A DNA stretch of 64,000 bases from Thermoanaerobacterales bacterium (GTDB lineage: Bacteria; Bacillota; Thermosediminibacteria; Thermosediminibacterales; Tepidanaerobacteraceae). The notes beneath the pieces were generated by a model. The model was not told where the DNA came from. It did no database searches and saw only the letters and a program-made list of their open reading frames with translations. Positions 36,827 through 47,931 of the stretch are shown in pieces. The stretch spans positions 1 to 64,000 of the forward strand of contig DUMA01000036.1 of the NCBI GenBank assembly GCA_012840135.1, written 5' to 3'. Numbering within the stretch: position 1 is the stretch's first letter; each line of letters starts with the position of its first letter. The translations under genes were made by a program, and so were the position numbers.

Positions 36827-38440
36827 ATGAACCTGTCACCTGATGAGATAATATCTGTCATAGAAGATAAAATACGCGGCTATGAGAAGTATCTGCAAGT
36901 GGATGAATTAGGATATGTAATGAGCGTCGGCGATGGCATAGCCAGAATTTACGGAGCAAGAAGGGCTATGGCTGGAGAACTCCTTGTCTTTAAAAGCGGC
37001 GTGCGCGGCATGGCCCTGAACCTTGAGGAGGATTCCATAGGCTGCGTCCTCTTGGGGCCCGATACCGAAGTCAAGGAAGGAGATGAGGTGCACCTTACAG
37101 GCACGGTGCTGGAGGTGCCTGTGGGAGAAGAACTCCTGGGCAGGGTGGTGGACGCCCTGGGCAATCCCATAGATGGCCTGGGCCCAATAAAAACCCGCAT
37201 GACCCGCCCCATTGAATACCCGGCACCTGGCATCATAGAGCGCCGGCCGGTGAACACACCTTTGGAGACGGGCATAAAAGCCATCGATGCCATGATACCT
37301 ATAGGTCGGGGGCAGAGGGAACTCATCATAGGCGACCGTCAGACTGGCAAGACAGCCATAGCCGTTGACACCATCATAAATCAAAAGGGGAAGAATGTTT
37401 ACTGCATATATGTGGCCATAGGGCAGAAAAATTCCAGCGTAGCCCGGCTGGTGGAGATGTTGAGGGAAAACGGCGCCATGGACTATACCATAGTGGTGGT
37501 GGCCAATGCCAGCGAGCTGGCACCCCTTCAGTACATTGCTCCCTATGCGGGATGCGCCATGGCTGAAGAGTTCATGTACCGCGGCAAAGATGTTCTGATA
37601 GTTTACGACGACCTTTCCAAGCATGCCATTGCCTACAGGGCCATGTCACTGCTGCTGCGCCGCCCCCCGGGAAGGGAAGCTTTTCCGGGAGACATCTTTT
37701 ACCTTCACTCCAGGTTGCTGGAAAGAGCAGCCCGCCTGTCAAAAAAATACGGCGGAGGTTCCATGACTGCACTACCCATAGTGGAAACCCTGGCAGGGGA
37801 TGTTTCGGCATATATTCCCACCAATGTCATTTCCATCACCGACGGCCAGATATATCTGGAATCGGAGCTCTTCTATTCCGGCGTGAGGCCCGCCATAAAT
37901 GCCGGCCTTTCGGTCTCCAGGGTGGGGGGTGCCGCCCAGCATAAAATAATGAAACAGGTGGCGGGCAGGATAAGGCTGGATCTGGCTCAGTACCGGGAGC
38001 TTTCGGCCTTTGCCCAGTTTGGCACCGAACTTGACAGCGAAACCAGAAGCAGGCTAGCCCGAGGGGAGCGCATCGTGGAGATCTTAAAGCAGAATCAGCT
38101 CCAGCCCCTGGACCTTAACTCAGAGATACTGGCCCTCTATGCTGTGACCCACGGATTTTTAGATGATGTGGCTGTTGTCGATGTAAAAAGATTTGAAAAA
38201 GAGATGCTGGAATATATGAAGACCCTGCACAAAGGGCTGTTGGAAGAAATGGAACAAAAAAAGGTCCTGGACGATGAACTGGAAGAGAAAATGAGGAAGG
38301 CCATTGCCCAATTCAAGGAGAGGTTCATCTCCAGCGAAAAGGAATCCCCAGAAGAACTTCACCAGAAAGATGAAGAAAACGCCGACTTCATAAAGGATAA
38401 GGCAAAGGACAGAATTCAGACGGGGGCAGAAAATGGATAA
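36827..38440 (+). CDS. atpA: F-type ATP synthase subunit alpha
   Basis: 537 residues. Walker A GDRQTGKT at residues 169-176; the alpha signature [17 protein letters not shown] is intact. Most alpha subunits end near residue 505, whereas this one carries an extra C-terminal charged tail of about 30 residues ([21 protein letters not shown] and onward). ATG 36827 is chosen with GAGGGG 8 bases upstream; GTG 36821 is too close. A 157-base gap follows, which is unusual inside this operon. Confidence 0.95.
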   Translation: MNLSPDEIISVIEDKIRGYEKYLQVDELGYVMSVGDGIARIYGARRAMAGELLVFKSGVRGMALNLEEDSIGCVLLGPDTEVKEGDEVHLTGTVLEVPVGEELLGRVVDALGNPIDGLGPIKTRMTRPIEYPAPGIIERRPVNTPLETGIKAIDAMIPIGRGQRELIIGDRQTGKTAIAVDTIINQKGKNVYCIYVAIGQKNSSVARLVEMLRENGAMDYTIVVVANASELAPLQYIAPYAGCAMAEEFMYRGKDVLIVYDDLSKHAIAYRAMSLLLRRPPGREAFPGDIFYLHSRLLERAARLSKKYGGGSMTALPIVETLAGDVSAYIPTNVISITDGQIYLESELFYSGVRPAINAGLSVSRVGGAAQHKIMKQVAGRIRLDLAQYRELSAFAQFGTELDSETRSRLARGERIVEILKQNQLQPLDLNSEILALYAVTHGFLDDVAVVDVKRFEKEMLEYMKTLHKGLLEEMEQKKVLDDELEEKMRKAIAQFKERFISSEKESPEELHQKDEENADFIKDKAKDRIQTGAENG

Positions 38441-38597
38441 AAAACTGCAAGGTCAGGCCTTTTAAATCAGGCTAGGGGTTTATATCGGGGCAGAAAACAG
38501 ACAAAACTTTGTGAGGAGGTAGCGGCGGGAGGGACCATAGTGCGCTCGGAAATTATATTCTGACATCCGACTTCTCACCTCCGGCCAACAATACAGT
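38441..38597. other. Unusual atpA-atpG gap with repeat sequence
   Basis: Other gaps up to atpA are under 60 bases. GGGGCAGAAAAtgGA (near 38423) recurs as GGGGCAGAAAACAGA (near 38488). GAGGAGGT (38512-38520) is complementary to CACCTCC (38576-38582) further on. A degenerate copy of the AAGTCGG heptad lies in inverse orientation at about 38562-38580. No ribosome site directly precedes atpG. Confidence 0.5.
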
Positions 38598-39413
38598 ATG
38601 TCCGGCATAAGGGATATAAAAAGACGTCTTTCCGGAATCAAAAACATGCGCAAAATTACAGGAGCCATGCATATGGTTTCTTCAGCCCGCCTGAAAGGAG
38701 CCCAGATCCGGGCCCGAAATTTTGGAGATTTTTTTGAGAAGGCCCTGGATATCATGGTTAAAATCCAGGCTCCATTAAAACATAGGGAGGGCGGCCCGCC
38801 GCTTTTTATCGTGATTGCCTCAGATAAAGGCCTGGCGGGAGATTATAATGCGGGGGTCCTGAAGCTGGCAGAACTGGAAATCAACAGGTTTGAAAAAGTC
38901 GATGTGATAACCGTAGGTCAAAAGGCCGAAAGGTTTTTTTTGAGCAGAGGCATAAAACCGCTTTTACGGTACCACGGTATGAATAAAGAACTGACGCCTG
39001 AAGCCCTTGGAGAGATATCCCGGAGGGCCGTTCAGGAATACAAAAACCACCGCTGTGTCTATGCAGTTTATACTTATTTTAAAAATCCCGCGGTACAGCA
39101 GGCAAGAGTAGTAAAGCTGCTGCCGCCCGAGAAAAGCGGTTCAGGGCAAATGCGGGAGTATATCTTTGAACCTTCCCCCGAAGAACTCATGGAATCAGTC
39201 TTGGAATTTTATGTAAGAAACAGCCTTTATGGTTTTTATATCCATTCTTATGCCAGCGAGCAGGCTTTTCGGGTGAGAGCCATGGAAAATGCCACCCAGA
39301 ACGCCGATGACCTTCTGGAAGATTTAAGCCTTAAATTTCATCAGGAAAGAAAGGCCATAATCACAAGGGAGATTACCGAGATAGTCAGCGGTGCAGAAAA
39401 CTACCTGCATTGA
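38598..39413 (+). CDS. atpG: F-type ATP synthase subunit gamma
   Basis: 271 residues. SGIRDIKRRLSGIKNMRKITGAMHMVSSARL is the N-terminal shaft helix, and FRVRAMENATQNADDLLEDLSLKFHQERKAIITREITEIVSGAE is the conserved C-terminal helix. Both form the rotor axle. No Shine-Dalgarno sequence lies just before ATG 38598; the closest GGAGG is at 38514-38530, about 70 bases upstream, partly pairable with CACCTCC at 38576-38582, so folding could bring a site near the start. Confidence 0.93.
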   Translation: MSGIRDIKRRLSGIKNMRKITGAMHMVSSARLKGAQIRARNFGDFFEKALDIMVKIQAPLKHREGGPPLFIVIASDKGLAGDYNAGVLKLAELEINRFEKVDVITVGQKAERFFLSRGIKPLLRYHGMNKELTPEALGEISRRAVQEYKNHRCVYAVYTYFKNPAVQQARVVKLLPPEKSGSGQMREYIFEPSPEELMESVLEFYVRNSLYGFYIHSYASEQAFRVRAMENATQNADDLLEDLSLKFHQERKAIITREITEIVSGAENYLH

Positions 39414-41313
<1,900 letters not shown>

Positions 41314-41367
41314 CTGTACTTTTTTTGGCAATAATCATAAAGAAAAAATATGTTGGGGGGATGAATT

Positions 41368-42114
41368 GTGAAATTTTTTAAGATACTGCTCATAGGAATT
41401 ATTCTCGTCATACTTTTGCCGGGCATCACATGGAGTTATGAAGAAAATGACGTGCTAAAAACAGCCTTTCTATCGTCCGGGGCCAGGCTGGAATCCTTTG
41501 ATGTGGTGGACTGGTCTGTCATAAATCGGGAGTTTATGAGTTTTGAAGACATGGAAAAAAATAAGGATAGAATAATAAAACTTTTTGGCGGGAAAACTCA
41601 AAATTTCAAAAGCACGAAGGAATCTGACGAAATGTACCGAATAATAAATACGGAAGGATGGCTCGATGCCGATACTTTTCTCGGGGTCATACTGCAATCG
41701 GTGGTTTTGCCCGAAGAATACGAAAGAGAACCGCAGACATACCTGGTTGTGACAGCCACTTCGAGGGATATGGAGAAATTAAAAGAACTCCAGGCAAAAG
41801 TCCGGGATGCGATTACTTCCAGCGGAGGACAGTCAAGAATTACCACTTGTATAACCGGGACTTTTGATGGTAAACTTAATGAGGTGGAACAGGACAAAAT
41901 CCTGGAGAAATTTGCACAGGATCTGAAAATTGAGAATCCCGAACAGATGCGGGACGAGCATACAGTAAGCTTGCTGGGTTTCAGCACGCAACTTTCCGAC
42001 AGTATAACCATTATGGGACACAGCTATAATGTGAACATAGCCATTAGGTATAATTCGGAAGATGACAGGACTTATATCTGGATAGGAACGCCGGTTATTT
42101 CAGTGGAGTACTAA
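41368..42114 (+). CDS. YwmB family protein
   Basis: 248 residues with an N-terminal signal segment ([21 protein letters not shown]). The family, named after B. subtilis YwmB, has a TATA-binding-protein-like fold and unknown function. The C-terminus ([37 protein letters not shown]) is its most conserved part. Its place just before murA and spoIID is the same as in Bacillus. GGGGGGATG-type site precedes the GTG start at 41368. Confidence 0.8.
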   Translation: MKFFKILLIGIILVILLPGITWSYEENDVLKTAFLSSGARLESFDVVDWSVINREFMSFEDMEKNKDRIIKLFGGKTQNFKSTKESDEMYRIINTEGWLDADTFLGVILQSVVLPEEYEREPQTYLVVTATSRDMEKLKELQAKVRDAITSSGGQSRITTCITGTFDGKLNEVEQDKILEKFAQDLKIENPEQMRDEHTVSLLGFSTQLSDSITIMGHSYNVNIAIRYNSEDDRTYIWIGTPVISVEY

Positions 42115-42134
42115 TAAACTTGGGGGGAAAGGCG

Positions 42135-43385
42135 TTGTCGGGTTTTATTATCGAGGGCGGCAGTAAACTTTCTGGCACTGTCAAAATAAGCAGCGCAAAA
42201 AATGCGGTGCTGCCTGTAATTGCTGCTTCTCTTCTGACCGAAGCAGATTGTATTATAGAAGATGCACCTGAACTCGAAGATGTAAGGGTAATGAAAGAAG
42301 TGCTCATGTCTCTGGGAGCAAAAGTATCATGCGAATCAAAATCCATCAAAATTAATGCGGCGCCCATAAATTCCTTTGAGGCCCCTTATGACCTCGTAAG
42401 GAAAATGAGGGCTTCTTTTTTGGTGATGGGGCCCCTACTGGCAAGAAAAGGTAAGGCCCGCATATCGATGCCCGGCGGTTGTGCCATAGGTTCAAGGCCC
42501 ATCGATCTTCACCTGAAAGGTTTTGCGTCACTGGGAGCAGAGATTGAACTGGGCCACGGCTTCGTGGAGGCTCGCTGCGAAAAGCTCAGAGGCGCCACCA
42601 TATACCTGGATTTTCCCAGCGTTGGCGCTACGGAAAACATAATGATGGCTGCCGCACTGGCAGAAGGCCAGACCGTGGTGGAAAATGCGGCCAAGGAGCC
42701 GGAGATCATAGATCTGGCCAATTTTTTAAATTCCATGGGAGCCCATATTCGCGGCGCCGGCACGGATTTAATAAAGATTGAAGGGGTAAGGGAACTTAAA
42801 GGTATATCCTATACGGTTATTCCCGACCGCATCGAAACGGGAACCTTTCTGGTGGCTGGAGCCATCACCGGTGGGAATATCCTCCTGGAAAACGTGGTAT
42901 CCGAACACTTAAAGCCTGTCATAGCAAAGCTTATAGAATGCGGAGCCCAGATTATCGAGGAACCGGATGGGTTGAGGGTCATAGGTGACGGCAGGCCGCT
43001 GCCTTCTGATGTGAAGACATTGCCGTACCCCGGCTTTCCGACGGACATGCAGGCCCAGATCATGGCCTTTTTGAGTCTGGCCAGCGGGACCAGCATGATC
43101 ATAGAGACGGTTTTTGAAAACCGATTCATGCATGTGGAAGAGCTAAGGCGCATGGGAGCCCGCATCAAGATAGAAGGCCGCAGCGCCGTCATAGAAGGTG
43201 TGGAAAAGCTGTCGGGAGCCCCGGTGAAGGCTACGGACCTCAGAGCCGGAGCCGCCCTGATCCTGGCGGGCCTCGCAGCGGAAGGCACCACCACCGTCAT
43301 GAATGCTCACCATGTGGAAAGAGGTTATGAGGATATAGCGGGAAAACTATCGGCCCTTGGAGCAAATATAAAAAAAATAGAATGA
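42135..43385 (+). CDS. murA: UDP-N-acetylglucosamine 1-carboxyvinyltransferase
   Basis: 416 residues; the first committed step of peptidoglycan synthesis, transferring enolpyruvate from PEP to UDP-GlcNAc. The catalytic Cys116 lies in [16 protein letters not shown], the position where fosfomycin binds. [16 protein letters not shown] is the N-terminal signature. TTG 42135 is chosen with GGGGGGAAAGG upstream. The six-fold repeat of the EPSP-synthase fold is complete. It ends in a strong terminator. Confidence 0.95.
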   Translation: MSGFIIEGGSKLSGTVKISSAKNAVLPVIAASLLTEADCIIEDAPELEDVRVMKEVLMSLGAKVSCESKSIKINAAPINSFEAPYDLVRKMRASFLVMGPLLARKGKARISMPGGCAIGSRPIDLHLKGFASLGAEIELGHGFVEARCEKLRGATIYLDFPSVGATENIMMAAALAEGQTVVENAAKEPEIIDLANFLNSMGAHIRGAGTDLIKIEGVRELKGISYTVIPDRIETGTFLVAGAITGGNILLENVVSEHLKPVIAKLIECGAQIIEEPDGLRVIGDGRPLPSDVKTLPYPGFPTDMQAQIMAFLSLASGTSMIIETVFENRFMHVEELRRMGARIKIEGRSAVIEGVEKLSGAPVKATDLRAGAALILAGLAAEGTTTVMNAHHVERGYEDIAGKLSALGANIKKIE

Positions 43386-43428
43386 AAAACGGGGGCAACA
43401 TTGCTTTGATGTTGCCCCGTTTTTTTTG
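43386..43428 (+). terminator. murA terminator
   Basis: ACGGGGGCAACAT (about 43389-43401) pairs with ATGTTGCCCCGT (about 43409-43420), followed by T8. Confidence 0.88.
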
Positions 43429-43469
43429 CTATCATATCCCTCGAGCTTTACAAATAGAATAGTTATACG

Positions 43470-43594
43470 GATGTAAAAACCCAGCTTATGTGGTTCGTGA
43501 CGGCCAAAGGCACCGATAATAGGTAAGGGGACACACCTCCTTTTATGTCACAACCGTCTGAAACGACTTTTTACACCCGAATCAATATTAAAGA
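43470..43594. repeat. REP/MITE-like element with 30-34 bp inverted ends before spoIID
   Basis: The left arm (GGATGTAAAAACCCAG...GTGGTTCGTGAC, 43470-43501) is the imperfect reverse complement of the right arm (GTCACAACCGTC...ACTTTTTACACCC, 43547-43579). The centre contains CGGCCAAAGGCACCG, also found as CGGCCAAAGACACCG near 34401-34415 upstream of atpI, and GGGGACACACCTCC. The right arm and flank reappear in the atpG-atpD gap. Confidence 0.55.
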
Positions 43595-43615
43595 ATGTTG
43601 AGAAGCCGGAGGGAT

Positions 43616-44626
43616 ATGATGAAAAAGATCGGCTATATTGTTATTTTTTTTATATTTTTTATCGTGATAGTTGTCCCCGGGCTCATAGTCAAAAGCTGCA
43701 GACCCGTATCTCCGGAAAAGCCGGGAGGACAGACGGCGCCCGGAGCAAAGCAGGGTCAAAAGGTGGGTACCGTGGCCCTTTATATTAATTCTCTAAAGAG
43801 AATCGAGAACATACCGGTGGAGGAATACGTAAAGGGAGTAGTGGCGGCGGAAATGCCGGCCAGCTTCGGCATGGAAGCAATCAAGGCTCAGGCCGTGGCT
43901 GCCAGAACCTATGTATATAAAAGGTGGGTGCAGGCCGGGGGCAGCGGATGCAGCCTTCACCCGGGAGCCGATGTGTGCGACGATCCCACCCATTGTCAGG
44001 CATGGATCACAAAAGGTGAAATGTTAAAAAAGTGGGGCATCTTTTCTTATTATCATTACTACAGCAAGATAAACCAGTCGGTAAATTCCACCGCGGGCAT
44101 GATAATACTGTACGGCGGTGAGCCCATCGATCCCCTGTTTTTTTCCACCAGCAACGGAAAGACCGAAAACTCCGAAGATGTCTGGGAAAAATACGTGCCG
44201 TACCTTCGCAGCGTAGTGAGCCCCGGTGAAGAAACATCTCCGAGATTTCTTGAGATAAAGCAAATTCCCGTTGACGAAGTAGTGAATAAGTTAAGAGCCA
44301 AATGGCCGGACCTGGCCATCGATGTTAAAAATCCCGAGCGGCAGTGGAAGGTGCTGCAGACCAGCGCCGGAGGCAGGGTAAAAATACTTCAGGTGGGAAA
44401 CAAAGTTGTAAAGGGCACCGAATTCAGGCAGCTTTTCGACCTTAATTCCACCGACTTCAAATGGGCGAGGGCAGGCGGGAACATAAAATTCACCTGCGTG
44501 GGTTTCGGCCACGGCGTGGGTATGAGCCAGTACGGAGCAAACGCCATGGCAAAAAACGGCGCCACCTTTGTGGATATATTAAAACATTATTATACGGGAG
44601 TGGAAATCAAAAAAATTACTCCATGA
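43616..44626 (+). CDS. spoIID: Stage II sporulation protein D (lytic transglycosylase)
   Basis: 336 residues. An N-terminal membrane anchor (about 5-28) precedes the SpoIID domain: IPVEEYVKGVVAAEMPASFGMEAIKAQAVAARTYV, with the catalytic Glu in AAEMP, and FGHGVGMSQYGANAMAKNG near the end. It cleaves glycan strands during engulfment of the forespore together with SpoIIP and SpoIIM. ATG 43616 (or 43619) follows GCCGGAGGG. Confidence 0.93.
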   Translation: MMKKIGYIVIFFIFFIVIVVPGLIVKSCRPVSPEKPGGQTAPGAKQGQKVGTVALYINSLKRIENIPVEEYVKGVVAAEMPASFGMEAIKAQAVAARTYVYKRWVQAGGSGCSLHPGADVCDDPTHCQAWITKGEMLKKWGIFSYYHYYSKINQSVNSTAGMIILYGGEPIDPLFFSTSNGKTENSEDVWEKYVPYLRSVVSPGEETSPRFLEIKQIPVDEVVNKLRAKWPDLAIDVKNPERQWKVLQTSAGGRVKILQVGNKVVKGTEFRQLFDLNSTDFKWARAGGNIKFTCVGFGHGVGMSQYGANAMAKNGATFVDILKHYYTGVEIKKITP

Positions 44627-44648
44627 AGTTCAAAATACTGGAATGAAT

Positions 44649-44677
44649 GTATAATTGAGGAAATTTCCGGTCATAAT
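44649..44677 (+). promoter_or_regulatory. Possible sigma-F promoter of spoIIQ
   Basis: GTATA at 44649-44653, 15-base spacer, GGTCATAAT at 44669-44677, which fits the sigma-F pattern GyATA...GGnnAnAnT. SpoIIQ is sigma-F-dependent in B. subtilis. The distance to the ATG is short, so confidence is limited. Confidence 0.35.
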
Positions 44678-44694
44678 AATGATGAGGTGATTTT

Positions 44695-45606
44695 ATGTAC
44701 CGATTCAAGTGGCCGGTGAAATTTTCCTTGCCCGCAGCAAAATTTGAAAAAGTGCTCAAAGCCGTGAGAAATATGGGACCGATGAGAATGCTAGGCAGGA
44801 TGCCTAAAGGGGCCATGGCCTTTACGGCGGTGCTGGCAATGCTTCTTTGTGTAAACGGCGCATTCTGGTATTTCAGGGCAACGCACCGGGACATCGGCTC
44901 GGGCCGGGAGCAAACTCCAGAATTGAAAGAATGGCAGATAAACCTCAATGAGGATCGGGTGGACGAAGGACAGATGAAAAAGGAGTACTCCCTTCCGGGT
45001 TCCGGAGAAAAACCTGCAGAAAAAGATATCAAGCAAACCGGAGATATAAGTGATAAAAAATCAGAAAATAGCGTCAAAAACCAGGCCCATGCGGCCGTAA
45101 AAGGCGAAGCTTCATCTCTAAAAGAACAGGATGAGGCGGGTAATGAGGCGAAGGCCGAGATCGCAGCAGTTGTAAGCCAGCCGTCTCTTGCCACCATGGC
45201 CATGCCGGCGGTGGGCAAGGTTATAGCCGATTATGCGGTAGACAAACTCATATATTCTAAGACACTGGAGCAGTGGAATTCGCATGGAGGCATTGATATT
45301 GCTGCAGAAGAAGGGACGCCTGTTAAAGCGGCCATGGACGGAACGGTGGCTGAGGTAAGAAAAAGTGACCCGAGGCTCGGAGTTGTGGTCATCATCGACC
45401 ATGGGGGGGATGTGAGGACACTGTATGCCAATCTCTCATCGGACAAACTGGTGCAAAAAGGGAAATACGTTAAAAAAGGCCAGATTATAGGTGCGGTGGG
45501 GAGGACGGCACCCTATGAAATAGAGGACCCACCACACCTGCACTTTGAGGTATTAAAGGGCGGAGAAAATATAGATCCCCAGCAATATCTTCCGAAAATA
45601 AACTGA
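44695..45606 (+). CDS. spoIIQ: SpoIIQ-like M23 peptidase-domain protein
   Basis: 303 residues. Cytoplasmic basic N-terminus, one membrane helix (about 40-58), a charged linker, then a LytM/M23 domain (about 190-300). The zinc-site residues are present: HxxxD in SHGGIDIAAEEG and HxH in PPHLHFEVLKGG. SpoIIQ of Bacillus has lost part of this site, whereas clostridial homologues keep it and can be active. It links the forespore membrane to SpoIIIAH across the septum. It lies between spoIID and spoIIID, its standard position. Confidence 0.85.
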   Translation: MYRFKWPVKFSLPAAKFEKVLKAVRNMGPMRMLGRMPKGAMAFTAVLAMLLCVNGAFWYFRATHRDIGSGREQTPELKEWQINLNEDRVDEGQMKKEYSLPGSGEKPAEKDIKQTGDISDKKSENSVKNQAHAAVKGEASSLKEQDEAGNEAKAEIAAVVSQPSLATMAMPAVGKVIADYAVDKLIYSKTLEQWNSHGGIDIAAEEGTPVKAAMDGTVAEVRKSDPRLGVVVIIDHGGDVRTLYANLSSDKLVQKGKYVKKGQIIGAVGRTAPYEIEDPPHLHFEVLKGGENIDPQQYLPKIN

Positions 45607-45610
45607 GTTA

Positions 45611-45648
45611 AAAAAAGTGCGGTAAAAAATGCCGCACTTTTGTTTTTT
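45611..45648 (+). terminator. spoIIQ terminator
   Basis: AAAGTGCGG (about 45614-45622) pairs with CCGCACTTT (about 45632-45640), then TGTTTTTT. Confidence 0.85.
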
Positions 45649-45711
45649 ATCTTCTAGAAAAGCATGATGCATCATATATATTTACTAAAATTGCTTGGAG
45701 GGGGAATTGCC

Positions 45712-45960
45712 GTGAAGGACTATATGAGAGAAAGAATTCTCGAGATTGCGGCGTACATTATAGACACCAAAGCCACCGTAAGGCAGGCAGCAAAAATATT
45801 CGGCGTTTCTAAAAGCACGGTGCACAAGGACATGACCGAAAGGCTGCCCGAGATAAATCCGGAAAAAGCAAAACTTGTAAAGGAAGTGCTGGAATATAAC
45901 AAGGCCGAGCGGCATATCCGGGGCGGAAAGGCCACCAAAAAAAAGTATTTAAATCTTTAA
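45712..45960 (+). CDS. spoIIID: Sporulation transcription factor SpoIIID
   Basis: 82 residues. The helix-turn-helix is RQAAKIFGVSKSTVHKDMTERL, and the basic tail (RHIRGGKATKKKYLNL) binds DNA as well. SpoIIID modulates sigma-E and sigma-K genes in the mother cell. GTG 45712 is chosen with GGAGGGGG upstream; the longer frame from 45664 runs into the promoter region. The spoIIID-mreB/mbl order matches Bacillus. Confidence 0.93.
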   Translation: MKDYMRERILEIAAYIIDTKATVRQAAKIFGVSKSTVHKDMTERLPEINPEKAKLVKEVLEYNKAERHIRGGKATKKKYLNL

Positions 45961-46052
45961 CAAGTTTGGATAAACATAGGAGGATTTTTTATAAAAATGT
46001 AGAATTAAAATACGTAATGTGGTTAAATCTGACAGGGGGTTACAAATTTTTC

Positions 46053-47051
46053 ATGGATATAGGCATCGATCTGGGAACGGCATCAGTTCTTGTATATGTA
46101 AGAGGAAAAGGAATAGTGCTCAGGGAACCTTCCGTAGTGGCGCTTGATAAAGACAGCGGCAAAATGCTGGCCGTGGGGGAAGAAGCCAGAAAAATGATAG
46201 GCAGGACTCCGGGAAACATAGTGGCCATAAGGCCTCTTCGCGAAGGGGTCATTGCCGATTACAGCACCACCGAGCTCATGCTCAAATATTTTTTAAACAA
46301 GGTGATTCCGCGCAGGATTTTTCGCCCCAGAATCATGATCTGCGTACCTGCTGTCATTACGACGGTGGAAAAAAGGGCCGTCATTGAAGCTTCCACTGCT
46401 GCGGGAGCACGACAGACTTTTCTTATCGAGGAACCCATAGCGGCCGCCATAGGCGCTGGCATTGACATATCAAAACCCTTTGGAAGCATGGTGGTGGACG
46501 TAGGAGGAGGCACCACCGATATTGCCGTGCTCTCTCTTGGCGGCATTGTATGCGGCGAGTCCATCCGGGTGGCAGGGGACAAGTTCGATGAAGCCATTGT
46601 GAGATACGTTAAAAAAGAATTCAATTTGATGATCGGAGAAAGGACCGCCGAAGAAGTAAAAATAGGTGTTGCCAATGTTTTTCCCGAGGGTGACAATTCT
46701 GCAGCCATAGATGTGAGAGGAAGGAGTCTCATAACCGGTCTCCCCCAGAATATAACCATTACAGCCGAACAGACCCGCGAGGCTTTGATGGAACCTGTCG
46801 AACAGATAATAAACGCCATATTTGGAGTGCTTGAGAAGACCCCGCCGGAGCTTTCCTCAGATATCAGCGAACGGGGCATAGTCATGACCGGCGGCGGCTC
46901 TCTGCTCAGAGGCCTCGACCGACTGATTTCTCACAAAACCGGCATACCGGTTACCGTAGCCGAAGATGCGGTCTCCTGTGTCGCCCTTGGGGCGGGCAGG
47001 GCTCTCGAAAATCTGGACATGCTGGGGCCCAATGCGATTTATACCAGGTAG
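46053..47051 (+). CDS. Rod shape-determining actin-like protein (MreB/Mbl)
   Basis: 332 residues of the MreB/Mbl family, the actin-like filament that guides cell-wall synthesis. DIGIDLGTASVLVYVRGKG is the phosphate-1 loop, VVDVGGGTTDIAVLSLGG the phosphate-2 loop, and GIVMTGGGSLLRGLDRLI the adenosine motif. In Bacillus this position, after spoIIID, is occupied by mbl. ATG 46053 is the best start, although GGGGG is 14 bases upstream; ATG 46017 is an alternative. Confidence 0.9.
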   Translation: MDIGIDLGTASVLVYVRGKGIVLREPSVVALDKDSGKMLAVGEEARKMIGRTPGNIVAIRPLREGVIADYSTTELMLKYFLNKVIPRRIFRPRIMICVPAVITTVEKRAVIEASTAAGARQTFLIEEPIAAAIGAGIDISKPFGSMVVDVGGGTTDIAVLSLGGIVCGESIRVAGDKFDEAIVRYVKKEFNLMIGERTAEEVKIGVANVFPEGDNSAAIDVRGRSLITGLPQNITITAEQTREALMEPVEQIINAIFGVLEKTPPELSSDISERGIVMTGGGSLLRGLDRLISHKTGIPVTVAEDAVSCVALGAGRALENLDMLGPNAIYTR

Positions 47052-47080
47052 CGAGGAGATATTTTCAAGGAGGTGAGAAA

Positions 47081-47848
47081 ATGATAAGAGGCCTTTACAC
47101 GGCGGCCTCAGGTCTGATGGCGGAAATGGCCAGGACTGATGTGATATCAAATAATCTGGCCAATGTAAATACCGCCGGATTTAAAAAGGACAGAGCGATA
47201 TTTCGGGCCTTTCCGGAAATGGACATTTACCGCATAGACGATCCTGCCGCTTCAAGCCCGATGGGGGAAGTTGATTTAAGACCTTTCATCGGGGTGCTGG
47301 GCACCGGAGTGATGCTGGATGAGATCAGTACAGACTTTTCCCCGGGCCCTGTTAAAAATACATCCAACCCTCTGGATCTGGCGCTGGCCGGAGACGGTTT
47401 TTTCGAAGTACAAACACCGGCCGGGGTGCGCTATACCAGGGATGGGAGCTTCACGAGAGATCAGGAGGGTTATCTTGTAACCGCGGAGGGGTATTATGTG
47501 CTGGGGCAGAACGGCCCCGTGCGGCTGCCCGGTGATGAGGATATTTCCATAAACCGGCGCGGCGAAATATTTTCCGGTGGCGCTTTTGTGGACAGGCTCA
47601 TGGTGGTGGATTTTGCAGACCGGAGGCAGTTGTTGAAGGAGGGCGACAATCTATATGCCGCAAATCAGCAGCCTGTCCCTTCCGCAAGCGAAGTGATCCA
47701 GGGGGCGCTGGAAAGCTCCAATGTCAACCCCATCGGTGAAATGGTGAACTTAATTACCGCCTTCAGGGCCTATGAGGCCAGCCAGAAAGTAGTAAGTGCC
47801 AATGACGACACGCTGAACAAGGCTGTGAACGAGATAGCCAGACTGTAA
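47081..47848 (+). CDS. Flagellar hook-basal body protein (FlgF/FlhO-like)
   Basis: 255 residues. MIRGLYTAASGLMAEMARTDVISNNLANVNTAGFKKDRAIF is the rod-protein N-terminal helix, and the C-terminal NPIGEMVNLITAFRAYEASQKVV matches the D0 helix. These two ends form the coiled outer shell of the flagellar rod. Located like flhO in Bacillus, after mbl. ATG 47081 follows AAGGAGGTGAG. Confidence 0.88.
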   Translation: MIRGLYTAASGLMAEMARTDVISNNLANVNTAGFKKDRAIFRAFPEMDIYRIDDPAASSPMGEVDLRPFIGVLGTGVMLDEISTDFSPGPVKNTSNPLDLALAGDGFFEVQTPAGVRYTRDGSFTRDQEGYLVTAEGYYVLGQNGPVRLPGDEDISINRRGEIFSGGAFVDRLMVVDFADRRQLLKEGDNLYAANQQPVPSASEVIQGALESSNVNPIGEMVNLITAFRAYEASQKVVSANDDTLNKAVNEIARL

Positions 47849-47931
47849 CTTAGGGCCGGACTGCATTGCAGGGGCCCTCTACTGCGGAACGACCGAAGCA
47901 GTAAACAAAAGCTTAAAGGAGGGTTTTCGAC

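Noticed and set aside
38327-38440. Frameshift at the end of atpA creating the extra tail
   Set aside because: The tail is in the same frame with normal codon use and a charged helix pattern; no alternative frame restores a shorter typical end.
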